A DNA stretch of 64,000 bases from Paenibacillus caui (GCF_019904135.1 NZ_JAIOGQ010000005.1:1-64000), one strand, 5' to 3'; shown: positions 7,412 through 16,190, counted from the first letter of the stretch. The notes: generated from the letters alone by a model not told the origin. Numbers and translations are program-made.

Positions 7412-7855
7412 TTGGAACAAAGGAAAATATACCACGAGCTTTTTGATACTTTTCGTGAGTTAAGAAGAAGCTTTCATCAGGTCATATCCAAAGAAGCCGA
7501 GAAGTCGTGCATAACAGCGGTTCAATTTCACGCAATGTCTGCGCTCAGGAAACAACCCGACATCGGCATGTCTGAACTCGCTGAACAGCTGCATCTTGGA
7601 AACAGCACCTTAAGCGGCGTTATCGACCGGATGGAAAAGGCCGGATATGTGGAGCGAAGACGTTCCGAGGTTGACCGCCGTACCGTAACCCTTCAGCTTA
7701 CGGAGGAGGGAAGGGAGGTTGAGGAAAGAACCAACCAGCTTTACAAGCAGGCCATATCAAGGCTGGATGCAATTCCGGAGGAAGAGTTCGAACATTTAAT
7801 CAGGACCTTCAGGCAAATGATTCATTTACTGGAAACAGAGAGAGAAGGAGAATAA
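7412..7855 (+). CDS. MarR-family transcriptional regulator
   Basis: This is a winged-HTH regulator of about 147 aa with the MarR signature region GMSELAEQLHLGNSTLSGVIDRMEKAGYVERRRSEVDRRTV (recognition helix plus wing with the DxR motif). The frame is open from 7361, but the mapped promoter puts transcription start at about 7362, so the TTG at 7412, preceded by gaagtagg, is the likelier start. It ends 6 bp before an EmrB/QacA-type exporter, the usual repressor-pump arrangement. The ligand is unknown. Confidence 0.85.
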   Translation: MEQRKIYHELFDTFRELRRSFHQVISKEAEKSCITAVQFHAMSALRKQPDIGMSELAEQLHLGNSTLSGVIDRMEKAGYVERRRSEVDRRTVTLQLTEEGREVEERTNQLYKQAISRLDAIPEEEFEHLIRTFRQMIHLLETEREGE

Positions 7856-7861
7856 ATCATA

Positions 7862-9379
7862 ATGAATTGTGCACAATCACAGACAGCAAAGCCCGCATAC
7901 AGAAGGGGGCCATTGGTCGCAGCGATCCTGATTGCGGCTTTTGTTGGTTTTTTGAACCAGACGCTGATGAACGTTGCTTTACCGCAAATGATGGATGATC
8001 TTGGGGTCGGCGCAACGACGATTCAGTGGCTTACGACCGGATTCATGCTTGTGAACGGCGTCCTGATTCCGCTCAGCGCTTATTTGATGGCGCGGTTTAC
8101 AACCAAACAATTGTTTCTCGCCGCTACGATTCTTTTTTCTATAGGTACGATTATATGCGGTATAGGCAGCGACTTTACGATTGTTTTGGTGGGCCGTTTA
8201 ATTCAGGCTGCCGGCGCCGGCGTACTTATGCCTTTGATGAACGTTATTTTCCTGACGATATTTCCGATTGAAAAGCGCGGTCAGGCCATGGGGATGATGG
8301 GGGTTGCCATGATCTTTGCACCGGCGGTAGGACCGACCCTGTCCGGCTGGGTGATTGAGCATTATAACTGGCACCTGCTGTTCTGGATTATTCTGCCTCT
8401 TGCCCTTCTTTCGGTGCTGCTGGGCGTTCTCTTCATGAAGAGCGTACTCGATACCTCAAGACCGAAAGTGGATATGCTGTCCGTTATTCTTTCCACGATC
8501 GGATTTGGCGGAATTTTGTATGGCTTTAGCGAAGCCGGCAGCGACGGCTGGGGATCAAGCCAGGTTGTGATCAGCATTATAGTTGGATCCGTGGCCCTCG
8601 TCTTGTTCCTGTGGCGTCAGATGGTTTCCACAATACCGCTGCTCGAACTCCGGGTCTTTAAATACAGCATGTTCTCTTTAACAACCGTGATTAACGTTAT
8701 TGTAACGATGGCTCTGTTTGCCGCCATTATTCTGCTGCCGATTTATTTGCAGCGCATCCGCGGATTTTCACCGCTTGAGTCTGGCCTGCTGCTGATGCCT
8801 GGCGCCATTCTGATGGGGATTATGTCCCCGATTACAGGTATTATCTTTGATAAAATCGGTGCAAAATGGCTTGTTGTGATCGGCTTGGCGATTACGGCAA
8901 TCACGACATGGGAGTTCAGCACTTTGTCCGAAACAACGACGTATACGCACTTGATATTGATCTATACAGCCCGCATGTTCGGGATGTCGATGGTCATGAT
9001 GCCTGTGCAAACGGCCGGCCTGAATCAGCTTCCCGCCCGTTTGAATGCCCACGGTACGGCGATGTCCAACACGCTGCGGACAATAGCCGGTGCACTTGGC
9101 ACCGCATTGCTGGTGACGATTATGTCAAACACGGCAAAAGATCGAGCAGCAGAGCTTTTCATGAGTCAAGGCGTTAATCCGAATGATCCGAAAAATGCAC
9201 AAACTGTGCTGCAGCTTACGAAGGATGCGACTATTTACGGTATTGATCATGCCTTTGTAGTGGCTACCTGGATCACAGTGGCAGCCCTTCTGCTTGCCTT
9301 CTTCATCCGGCGAGTACAGATCAATAGGGAACCTTCACGAACGGAAGCCAAAGCGGCACAGGTTACCGCCGAGAGCTGA
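7862..9379 (+). CDS. MFS drug exporter, DHA2 (EmrB/QacA) family
   Basis: The 505-aa protein has about fourteen hydrophobic helices. It shows the DHA2 motifs NVALPQMMDDLG in TM1 region, TTIQWLTTGFML, GRLIQAAGAGVLMPL and a motif C-like GPTLSGWVIEHYNWHLLF. Such antiporters expel drugs or lipophilic metabolites using proton gradient; LmrB of Bacillus is a relative. It shares a transcript with the MarR regulator 6 bp upstream and ends just before a strong terminator. The substrate is not predictable. Confidence 0.9.
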   Translation: MNCAQSQTAKPAYRRGPLVAAILIAAFVGFLNQTLMNVALPQMMDDLGVGATTIQWLTTGFMLVNGVLIPLSAYLMARFTTKQLFLAATILFSIGTIICGIGSDFTIVLVGRLIQAAGAGVLMPLMNVIFLTIFPIEKRGQAMGMMGVAMIFAPAVGPTLSGWVIEHYNWHLLFWIILPLALLSVLLGVLFMKSVLDTSRPKVDMLSVILSTIGFGGILYGFSEAGSDGWGSSQVVISIIVGSVALVLFLWRQMVSTIPLLELRVFKYSMFSLTTVINVIVTMALFAAIILLPIYLQRIRGFSPLESGLLLMPGAILMGIMSPITGIIFDKIGAKWLVVIGLAITAITTWEFSTLSETTTYTHLILIYTARMFGMSMVMMPVQTAGLNQLPARLNAHGTAMSNTLRTIAGALGTALLVTIMSNTAKDRAAELFMSQGVNPNDPKNAQTVLQLTKDATIYGIDHAFVVATWITVAALLLAFFIRRVQINREPSRTEAKAAQVTAES

Positions 9380-9393
9380 CGGATTTCCATGAG

Positions 9394-9433
9394 AAAAACG
9401 GATATCCCGTACAAAAAGGGATATCCGTTTTTT
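9394..9433. terminator. bidirectional intrinsic terminator
   Basis: A perfect 14-bp stem (aaaacggatatccc / gggatatccgtttt) with a 9-nt loop and T/A tracts on both sides separates the converging MFS gene and the J-domain-like gene. Confidence 0.9.
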
Positions 9434-9442
9434 GTTTGCGGC

Positions 9443-10351
9443 TTATTGCCTCACTCCCGCTTCAAGATAACGCTTCAGGAACAACAGGGTTTGATCGGAT
9501 ACGTTGTTTCCGATTCGGATTCCCGCAATCATATCGGTTTTGGCAACAGGCAAATTTTTCGCAAGACTGCTGTTCGTAAGGTCAATGCCGTAAATATGCG
9601 ATGAAGGTTCTTTTTCCGTCTTTTCCTGCAGTGCGGCTGCCTGCGGCAGAACGGACTTGAGCTCGCCTTCGGCCAGACTGTCCAGATTTTGAAGGGCTTC
9701 GCCTTTAGCCAGCCAGGCGAAGGTCGATTTGTCCATCATATAGAGGTCCGGCTTCTCGGTCATGAGCTCAAGCTGAGCCTTTTGCTGCAAGGCTATGCCC
9801 ATCTGGCCGGACTGGCTGATGTCCGACGGCAAGTAGGTCACCTTGACCGAGACGCGTTTCCATTCCGGGAACGAAGCCAGCAGTGCCTTTTCAAGTTCAG
9901 CGTTCGCCTGGGAGCGGTCAGGAAGGGAAAAATCGCCGATGAACATCACGGATAAATCGACGGGAGGGAGCTTGGCAAGCCTTTCCTTCTCTTTCTGATG
10001 ATTCACAAACATGGTGATACCGGTAATAATCAATATAAGAGCGATAACGGAAACGATGATTTTGATTTTGTGTATCCGCAGAAAGTCATCCATTTTCTCG
10101 ACAGGCCCTGCCAGCGTTCCCCATTTCCCGTAGTGCTCCTGTCTCTTCTTCTCGATCAAAAGCGTATGTTCATATTCGATAATTTGCCTGTAGGCACGAT
10201 TGATATTCTCGAAACCGGCCTGTTGATCCGGCGAGCGCCCCCGGGAACGGGACTGCCGAATCAGCAGGTCAAACCTTTTGTCGACCTCTTCCCGCGAGGC
10301 TCCTTCTTTCAGCCCCAGCGTTTCATAGGCCTTTTTTAAATCTTCCTCCAT
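9443..10351 (-). CDS. membrane protein with degenerate J-domain-like N-terminus
   Basis: This 302-aa protein starts with KAYETLGLKEGASREEVDKRFDLLIRQSR, resembling DnaJ helices I and II. The His-Pro-Asp tripeptide needed to stimulate DnaK is absent, so co-chaperone activity is unlikely. One transmembrane helix follows at about residues 96-117, and the remaining 185 residues should be outside the membrane. That part resembles the tail of an extracellular solute-binding-like domain (segments such as PDLYMMDKSTFAWLAKGEALQNLD), though no family is certain. RBS gaggaga lies upstream. Function unknown; the combination of J-like head and external domain is unusual. Confidence 0.8.
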   Translation of the reverse strand: MEEDLKKAYETLGLKEGASREEVDKRFDLLIRQSRSRGRSPDQQAGFENINRAYRQIIEYEHTLLIEKKRQEHYGKWGTLAGPVEKMDDFLRIHKIKIIVSVIALILIITGITMFVNHQKEKERLAKLPPVDLSVMFIGDFSLPDRSQANAELEKALLASFPEWKRVSVKVTYLPSDISQSGQMGIALQQKAQLELMTEKPDLYMMDKSTFAWLAKGEALQNLDSLAEGELKSVLPQAAALQEKTEKEPSSHIYGIDLTNSSLAKNLPVAKTDMIAGIRIGNNVSDQTLLFLKRYLEAGVRQ

Positions 10352-10540
10352 ACCCCTATTCTCCTCTGTGTATAAAAAGTAGCCTTACATCTATTATAGT
10401 GGCTCCCAATTTATAATGAAAATTGGTTTTGTCACGGCAGGCTAATATTTTTCCAAAGCTATTTACCAATGTAGAACATAGTATTATGATAAACAATTAG
10501 GAATGCGTTTTCAAACGACAAGTGAGGGAGATGTTGGATA

Positions 10541-11170
10541 GTGACGATACTGGAGGATCAAGCGGTCGTTCTTTTTCAGGGAGACAGTGTGACGGACTGC
10601 GGCAGAAACTACGAGGATCCAAGGAGTCTGGGAACAGGCTACGCATTTGCGGCAGCAGCCGAGTTCGGACGAAAGTATCCGGACAAGAACGTCACGTTCA
10701 TTAACAAAGGAATCAGCGGCAACCGTGTGGCTGAATTGGAGCAAAGATGGCAAAGGGATTGCCTGGACATCGCTCCGGATTATGTCTCCATTCTGATTGG
10801 CATTAACAATACATGGAGACGGTATGACAGCAACGATCCTACGTCAACCGAACAATATTATGAGTGCTATCGGAGACTCATTTTGAATACGCTTAAGCTG
10901 GATATTAAAGGGCTTATTCTGTTGGAGCCGTTTGTTGTTCCCGTTAACGAGGAGCAGAAGGGCTGGTATGAGGATTTGAATCCTAAAATTTTGGCCGTTC
11001 GCGAGCTGGCCCGCGAATTCAAAACGTTATATGTGCCGCTTGACGGTCTGTTTAGTTCTGCAAGCACCCAAACAGGTTCCGCATACTGGGCGCAAGACGG
11101 TGTCCATCCGACTCCGGCAGGACACGGCCTGATTGCGGATGCCTGGTTGAAAGCGGTAGGAGCGAAATAG
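10541..11170 (+). CDS. SGNH/GDSL-family esterase
   Basis: The 209-aa protein has the SGNH hydrolase blocks in order: block I LFQGDSVTDCGRN with nucleophile Ser, block II NKGISGNRV with Gly, block III IGINNTWR with Asn, and block V DGVHPTPAGH with Asp and His. There is no signal peptide, so it acts in the cytoplasm. It resembles the YesT/RhgT-type acetylesterases that deacetylate plant polysaccharide fragments, but no such cluster is nearby. The start is GTG 10541 with gagggag about 11 bp upstream. Confidence 0.9.
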   Translation: MTILEDQAVVLFQGDSVTDCGRNYEDPRSLGTGYAFAAAAEFGRKYPDKNVTFINKGISGNRVAELEQRWQRDCLDIAPDYVSILIGINNTWRRYDSNDPTSTEQYYECYRRLILNTLKLDIKGLILLEPFVVPVNEEQKGWYEDLNPKILAVRELAREFKTLYVPLDGLFSSASTQTGSAYWAQDGVHPTPAGHGLIADAWLKAVGAK

Positions 11171-11212
11171 CAGGGCATTGTAAAGAGGCAGCTGCTAGAA
11201 GGGGAGAAAAGT

Positions 11213-12115
11213 CTAAATGACTCTTCTCGCCCCCAGCATCACTTTGCTCCAGTGTCCGCTTTCCAGACTGCTGATCTCGACTCCTGGATCTCCCCAGGTA
11301 TGAATGAAGTTGCCGTTTCCGATATAGATGCCGACATGGCCGGCAATTTTATCATCCTTAAACCGTCCGGGTACGGTAAAGAAGACGAGGTCGCCGGGCT
11401 CCAATTCGCTTTTCTCGACGGGGTTTCCCGTGTGAGCCTGGTCCCTGGCGAGTCTTGGAAGGCGGACATTAAACTCTTTAAATACATGCTTGGTAAATGA
11501 GGAGCAGTCAAACGTGCCGCTCTTCTCATAATTTTCGGCCCCAAACTCATATTTGGTGCCAAGGAATTTTTTGGCATAGTCAATCAGTTGATCCGAATCG
11601 ACCGCGCTCTTCACGCTTAATCTGGAATTATAACCGGGTATGAGCTTATCGTCAGCCAGAGTGCCTGGGAACGGGGACAGACTGACAATATGCCCTAGCG
11701 GATCCCAACCGACTTGGGTGCCGAGAAGGTCGCCTAAAGCGCTAACCGTAAAATACAAATCGGACTTTCTGGCCTCGGGGGCATGGCTGAGGACAATAGG
11801 GCGATTCATGGATAGGGCCTTTGCCTCGCCCGGTTTGACACGGTACATAACATCGGTATAGCCGATCAGATACTCATCGCCGCGTTTTTCCACCCGAAGT
11901 CCGAGTTCTTTGGCAGCGAGCGAAAGCGGCACCGGTTTGAGCGTGGATTTGCTGTCCGGGTAGCCCTGCTTGTTATCCATGGATAGCGAGCGGGTACCTT
12001 GAGCAGAAGGTTGCCCATCTGTGTTATTCGGGGCTCCGCAGCCGGCGCAGACCGTGATCAGAAACAGGAGCAGGACAGTCAAAGATAGGGACCGGGTGAA
12101 ACAGGTTAATTTCAT
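11213..12115 (-). CDS. NlpC/P60 (C40) cell-wall peptidase lipoprotein
   Basis: This protein of about 300 aa begins with a lipoprotein signal peptide ending in CAGC-GAP. A middle part (about 60-145) resembles the stalk/copper-amine-oxidase-like domain. The C-terminal 120 residues are NlpC/P60: catalytic Cys in GTFDCSSFTKHVF, His in AGHVGIYIGNG and the third polar residue in FIHTWGD. Such enzymes cut stem peptides of peptidoglycan. ATG 12115 has ggag 8-9 bp upstream; the upstream GTG at 12124 overlaps it and is rejected. Transcribed alone, converging on the esterase gene. Confidence 0.9.
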   Translation of the reverse strand: MKLTCFTRSLSLTVLLLFLITVCAGCGAPNNTDGQPSAQGTRSLSMDNKQGYPDSKSTLKPVPLSLAAKELGLRVEKRGDEYLIGYTDVMYRVKPGEAKALSMNRPIVLSHAPEARKSDLYFTVSALGDLLGTQVGWDPLGHIVSLSPFPGTLADDKLIPGYNSRLSVKSAVDSDQLIDYAKKFLGTKYEFGAENYEKSGTFDCSSFTKHVFKEFNVRLPRLARDQAHTGNPVEKSELEPGDLVFFTVPGRFKDDKIAGHVGIYIGNGNFIHTWGDPGVEISSLESGHWSKVMLGARRVI

Positions 12116-12295
12116 AAGGAGCACTCCAATTCTGAAATGTAAGATACATCATGAAGTGTGTGAATTTTGGGATTGATTTATGTAAGCGCCCGGAGCAAAG
12201 CGTCAAAGTATTCGAATGCGTGATGCAGGCAGCAGCGATATGGGCCAGTGATCCTGGGAAATATAAACCGATAATGGAAGGGAGCTTAGGAAAAT

Positions 12296-13288
12296 ATGAG
12301 CCAATTTCAAGCTTATGAGGGAACTTATCAGGGAGAGAGAGCGGTATGGCTGAAGGCGTATTCGTACGAGGCTGCAATGCTTCCGGACACCGGCGGCAAT
12401 CTGATTGCATTCAGGGACCCGGCAAATGGACACCGCTTTTTGCGCGAGCCGGAAGAAGGCGGAATGGAGCAGTTCAAACAGACGCCTGGGGTATACGGCA
12501 TTCCCGTACTGTTTCCGCCGAACCGGTATGAGGATGGTAAATTTCCGTGGGATGGAGATGTGCTTGAACTGCCGGTCAACGAAGAGGCTGCGGGCAATCA
12601 TCTGCACGGTTTTTTACATACCGTTCCCTGGGAGGTTGAGGAGTTTGGAACTACCGGGTATGAAAGCTTTGTAACCGTCAAAATTTCGGTGAACGAGCAA
12701 CATGACGTATATCGTTATTTCCCGTTTGAGTTTACGGTCAGGCTCCGCTATTCGCTCGGCAAAGACGGTCTGTTCCAGAAGCTGTTTGTGAAAAATGACG
12801 GAAAGCGCTATATGCCGCGACTTCTTGCTTTCCATACCGCGATCAAAGCGCCGTTCGCCAAGGGCAGCAAAGCAGAGGATTATGTGCTCAAGCTGACGAT
12901 TGGAGAACGATGGGAAATGACAGAGCGAATGCTGCCGACAGGCCGGTTTCAGGAGCTTTCTTCGTTTGAACGGAAACTGAAAGCAGGAGGGGCTTATCCG
13001 TTCTCCGAATCCATGGATAACCATTACACGGCAGTGCCACAGCAGGGCAGAAACCGAATGGAGCTGACGGATCGCCGTCTCGGAATGACTCTGGTTTACG
13101 ATGTGGGATGCTCCTACAAGCAGTGGATGGTTTGGAACAATGGGGCGACGCCTGGATTTTTCTGCCCGGAACCGCAGGTGAATTTGGTGAATGCTCCCAA
13201 TACAGGGCTTCCACCCGAAGAAATCGGTTTGTTCGGTTTGGAGCAGGGCGAAATTTGGGAAGAAACGGCCCGGATTTATGTAAAGTAG
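12296..13288 (+). CDS. aldose 1-epimerase family protein
   Basis: This 330-aa galactose-mutarotase-fold protein carries the family motifs GIPVLFPPNR (substrate-binding Arg region), GNHLHGFLHTVPW with two His near residues 99-104, and a C-terminal PEPQVNLVNAPN with the glutamate region. The family interconverts alpha and beta anomers of sugars, and paralogues act on unusual hexoses or sugar phosphates. The start has aagggagcttagga upstream of ATG 12296. No sugar-catabolic operon adjoins it, so the substrate is open. Confidence 0.88.
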   Translation: MSQFQAYEGTYQGERAVWLKAYSYEAAMLPDTGGNLIAFRDPANGHRFLREPEEGGMEQFKQTPGVYGIPVLFPPNRYEDGKFPWDGDVLELPVNEEAAGNHLHGFLHTVPWEVEEFGTTGYESFVTVKISVNEQHDVYRYFPFEFTVRLRYSLGKDGLFQKLFVKNDGKRYMPRLLAFHTAIKAPFAKGSKAEDYVLKLTIGERWEMTERMLPTGRFQELSSFERKLKAGGAYPFSESMDNHYTAVPQQGRNRMELTDRRLGMTLVYDVGCSYKQWMVWNNGATPGFFCPEPQVNLVNAPNTGLPPEEIGLFGLEQGEIWEETARIYVK

Positions 13289-13307
13289 AAGAACAGTCAA
13301 ATACGAA

Positions 13308-13345
13308 AGACGTCCCCTCAGCCTGAATAGTGAGAGGACGTCTAT
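13308..13345 (+). terminator. probable terminator after aldose epimerase gene
   Basis: Nested stems agacgtcc/ggacgtct and ctca/tgag form a hairpin 20 bp after the stop codon. The tail tattatttt is T-rich but interrupted, so termination strength is uncertain. Confidence 0.6.
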
Positions 13346-13389
13346 TATTTTGAACAAGGTGAATTTCCAGTTGGGCTGACTATTTCTCG

Positions 13390-13716
13390 CTAGAGGGACA
13401 GCTGTTTCTTGACATAACGCTGCAGCCAAGGGGAAACGTTCAGCGTTTTGGGATAGGATTCTTTGTCTTTGAACAATATCATCAGGTTCTCCATCGCCGA
13501 TATTTTATCCTTGTTGGCGTAACATTGGTAGGTTACCCGCAAAAAGCTCGGGTGGGAGAGAAGCGCGGATTGCTCGTCGGCAGACAATCTCTTCTTTATT
13601 GTATAATTTCTGCCGTAAAAACTGATCATTCCGCTGCTTCCGATTTTAAAGAAATAAGCATCTGCCGCCGGATCAAAATCCGCATAAACATCCTTTTCAA
13701 GATATGCCACATTCAT
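13390..13716 (-). CDS. small LytTR DNA-binding-domain protein
   Basis: This is a single-domain protein of about 108 aa. The segment from about residue 25 to 95, with SGMISFYGRNYTIKKRL and HPSFLRVTYQCYANKDKI, follows the LytTR pattern in which a beta-strand domain binds DNA direct repeats, with the usual F-x-R-V-H-x-S-Y replaced by FLRVTYQCY. No receiver or membrane domain is attached. ATG 13716 has aaaggggga about 9 bp upstream; the frame is open further but without an RBS. The promoter holds a perfect cre, so carbon control is likely. It may regulate its neighbours or a distant gene; the target is unknown. Confidence 0.75.
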   Translation of the reverse strand: MNVAYLEKDVYADFDPAADAYFFKIGSSGMISFYGRNYTIKKRLSADEQSALLSHPSFLRVTYQCYANKDKISAMENLMILFKDKESYPKTLNVSPWLQRYVKKQLSL

Positions 13717-13746
13717 CTTTCCAAATCCCCCTTTAGAAGATGGTTT

Positions 13747-13766
13747 TGTTAGCGCTTTCAATTATA
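13747..13766 (-). promoter_or_regulatory. cre site abutting the -10 box of the LytTR gene
   Basis: TGTTAGCGCTTTCA at 13747-13760 matches TGWNANCGNTNWCA at every specified position. On the minus strand TATAAT (13766-13761) directly precedes it, with a weak -35 (TTATCG) 17 bp further upstream. The cre therefore covers the transcription start, a repressing position for CcpA. Confidence 0.7.
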
Positions 13767-13897
13767 ACATATTCTCCCTTCGGCGATAAGGTGTTTGTAA
13801 ATTTTTTTGAAAGGCAAAAATGGATACAGGCTGTTTGAGCGGCGGCGAGGCGTACTTGGAATGCAGCTCCCGAAATGTTGTATGTGCGGGACTTAAG

Positions 13898-13946
13898 TAA
13901 ACGGCTTGAAAAAGCGGTTTGTTTCACCCGGGTATCGAGCCGTTTA
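13898..13946 (+). repeat. inverted repeat in leader of Gfo/Idh/MocA gene
   Basis: Arms taaacggcttga (13898-13909) and tcgagccgttta (13935-13946) pair over 12 bp with one G-T pair, around a 25-nt loop. No T tract follows, so it is not a standard terminator. It ends 12 bp before the Shine-Dalgarno of the next gene and could affect its translation or be the end of an unseen transcript. Confidence 0.5.
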
Positions 13947-13969
13947 AGGGCTTAATAAAGGAGGCATGA

Positions 13970-14968
13970 ATGGTGAAGCCAAAATTGAGATGGGGCGTTA
14001 TCGGCTGCGCAAGCATTGCGCAGGAATGCGTCATGCCGGCGATCCGGAAGTCGGAAACGGGAATTCTGGCCGCTTTGGCAAGCCGGAGCCTGAAGAAGAG
14101 CAAGGATATTGCCGAACAGTTTGGCGTGGAGAAGGCCTACGGCAGCTACGGTGAGCTGCTCAGCGACCCGGATATTGATGCCGTTTACATTCCGCTTCCC
14201 AACCATCTGCATTGTGAGTGGAGCATCGCCGCTGCGCAGGCAGGCAAACATGTCCTGTGCGAAAAACCGGCCGCACTGAACGCGGGCGAAGCCGCCGCAA
14301 TGGTGAATGCAGCCCATAACGCGGATGTCAAATTCGCGGAAGCGCTGATGTACCGCCATCATCCGCAGCTTAAGGAGATTCGCGAACGAATTCAGGCGGG
14401 AATCATCGGTGAACTGCGGCTTATCCGTGCTTCCTTCACCTGCAGCAGCGTAAGCCAGACCGGGAACATCCGCTTTCACAAGGAAACCGGCGGAGGCGCC
14501 CTGTATGACCTGGGGGAGTACCCGCTTAGCGCCGCGCGATGGATGACGGGAACGGAGCCGTATGCAGTGACCGTGTATGCCCAGTATTCCAAAGCGCATG
14601 GCGGGGTGGATATGATGGCCTCCGGGCTGGTTGAATTCCCGGGTGGCCTATCGCTGCTGTTCGACTGCGGACTGTGGGCGGAAGAAAGACGGAGCATAGA
14701 GCTCGTAGGCAGCAAGGGCCGGATCGTGATGCCTTTCGCTTTCTCCGGGATGGAGCAATCCGGTTATGAGCTTTATCGGGATGGCGAACAGGTTGAAAGC
14801 CGGGAGCTGCCGATGAACGCTTATGTACTGGAAATCGATCATTTTGGGAAGAGCGTTCTGGAAGGTAAGCCTCTTGATTTTCCGCCTGAGGACGCGGTGG
14901 CCAACTTGCGTCTGCTGGATGCCTGCCGGAGGTCAGCGCTTGAGAATCGCCGGGTAGTGCTGTCCTAA
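13970..14968 (+). CDS. Gfo/Idh/MocA-family NAD(P)-dependent oxidoreductase
   Basis: The 332-aa protein has an N-terminal Rossmann fold (RWGVIGCASIAQECVMPAI, residues about 6-25) and the family EKPAALN motif around residue 97, with the catalytic lysine in EKP. The C-terminal half is the substrate-binding alpha/beta domain (GGGALYDLGEYPL). Relatives oxidise inositol, glucose-fructose or trans-dihydrodiol substrates. RBS aaaggagg is 6 bp before ATG 13970. Substrate unknown; the neighbouring aldose epimerase and lactonase would suit a sugar-oxidation route, but they are separately transcribed. Confidence 0.9.
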   Translation: MVKPKLRWGVIGCASIAQECVMPAIRKSETGILAALASRSLKKSKDIAEQFGVEKAYGSYGELLSDPDIDAVYIPLPNHLHCEWSIAAAQAGKHVLCEKPAALNAGEAAAMVNAAHNADVKFAEALMYRHHPQLKEIRERIQAGIIGELRLIRASFTCSSVSQTGNIRFHKETGGGALYDLGEYPLSAARWMTGTEPYAVTVYAQYSKAHGGVDMMASGLVEFPGGLSLLFDCGLWAEERRSIELVGSKGRIVMPFAFSGMEQSGYELYRDGEQVESRELPMNAYVLEIDHFGKSVLEGKPLDFPPEDAVANLRLLDACRRSALENRRVVLS

Positions 14969-15035
14969 GACCTCCCTGAGAGGACAAAGCTGTTCTTCTC
15001 TCAAATTAGATTTGTTTGCAGGGAAAGTGAAGTGA

Positions 15036-15056
15036 TATGATGTAAATAACGTCATA
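15036..15056. promoter_or_regulatory. inverted repeat upstream of the lactonase gene, candidate operator
   Basis: Arms tatgatgt and acgtcata (7 of 8 complementary positions) flank aaata. The site overlaps a possible -10 (TATGAT at 15036-15041). It lies 28 bp before the GTG start and is a plausible repressor site. Confidence 0.45.
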
Positions 15057-15083
15057 TACATAACGATTCAAGGAGGTCTACCT

Positions 15084-16169
15084 GTGACAAATTCCGATCA
15101 GAAACTGTATCTGTTCATCGGCTCTTATGCGGAAGCGGAGGGGCCGGGGGTATATGTATACGAGCTTGATGAATCATCCGGAGGTCTGAATCGTCTCCAG
15201 GAAGTAAAGGGCTTGAAAAATCCGACCTTCCTGAACGTGGATGCGAAAGGCAAAAAGCTGTACAGCATCTCCGAAACCTTGTCTGAAAGCGGCAAAAGGA
15301 TTGGCGAGTGCGTTGCCTTCTCCATCAATGGTTCAACCGGACAGCTTGCCGAGTTAAACCGCGAAATCAACCTCGACAATACTTTATGCCATATTCAGCG
15401 GGATGAACCATATGATTATGCAATTGTGTCCAGTTATCACGGCGGCAAAATCGGCCTAATAAAGCTGCAAGAAGACGGCAAACTTGGAATCCTTACGGAT
15501 GCCAAGCATCATGAAGCTGCGGAGCGGCATGCCAAGGACGCCGTTTCCCATGTGCACTCCGCATACTTCAGCCCGGACAAGCGTTTCCTGTTCGTGAATG
15601 ATCTGGGGCTGGATTTTGTACGCGCCTATAAGCTTGATGCCGAACAGGGCAAGCTGGTATTTCACGGCGATACCGTAACGGCGGAGGGAGCGGGCCCGCG
15701 CCATCTTGTCTTTCATCCGTCTGAACCCTATGCTTTCGTCATTAACGAGCTGAATTCGACGATCGCGTCTTATCGTTACGACGGGGAAGCAGGGACTTTA
15801 ACGGAAATCCAAAGCGTCTCCACGCTGCCGGCCGGCTATGAAGGGGACAATGCAACCGCCGAGATCGCGGTATCCAAAGACGGACGTTTTCTGTACGGCT
15901 CCAATCGCGGCCATGACAGCATTGTTATTCTGTCAATCGATACGTCAACTGGCGGACTGAGTGTGGTGGACTGCGTCTCTACCGAAGGCAGCCATCCGCG
16001 CCACTTTGCTCTGACTCCCGATGGAGCATTCCTTGTTGCGGCAAACCGGGACACCAACAATTTGACAGTGTTCCGCGTGGATCAAGCCTCAGGCAAACTG
16101 CAATATACGGGTGTGTCCGAGACGGTATCCAAGCCTGTTTGTGTCCAGCCGGTTTATATTCAGGCGTAA
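15084..16169 (+). CDS. lactonase family protein (6-phosphogluconolactonase-like, seven-bladed propeller)
   Basis: This 361-aa protein belongs to the beta-propeller lactonase family of YkgB/Pgl type. It has repeating blade motifs such as SPDKRFLFVNDLGLD, GAGPRHLVFHPSEPYAFV and SHPRHFALTPDGAFLVAANRDTNN. The family hydrolyses 6-phosphogluconolactone in the oxidative pentose-phosphate route, or related carboxylactones. No signal peptide is seen. GTG 15084 has aaggaggt 6-7 bp upstream. It stands alone between a candidate operator and a bidirectional terminator. Confidence 0.9.
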   Translation: MTNSDQKLYLFIGSYAEAEGPGVYVYELDESSGGLNRLQEVKGLKNPTFLNVDAKGKKLYSISETLSESGKRIGECVAFSINGSTGQLAELNREINLDNTLCHIQRDEPYDYAIVSSYHGGKIGLIKLQEDGKLGILTDAKHHEAAERHAKDAVSHVHSAYFSPDKRFLFVNDLGLDFVRAYKLDAEQGKLVFHGDTVTAEGAGPRHLVFHPSEPYAFVINELNSTIASYRYDGEAGTLTEIQSVSTLPAGYEGDNATAEIAVSKDGRFLYGSNRGHDSIVILSIDTSTGGLSVVDCVSTEGSHPRHFALTPDGAFLVAANRDTNNLTVFRVDQASGKLQYTGVSETVSKPVCVQPVYIQA

Positions 16170-16190
16170 TTTAACTGGAAAATAGGGACA

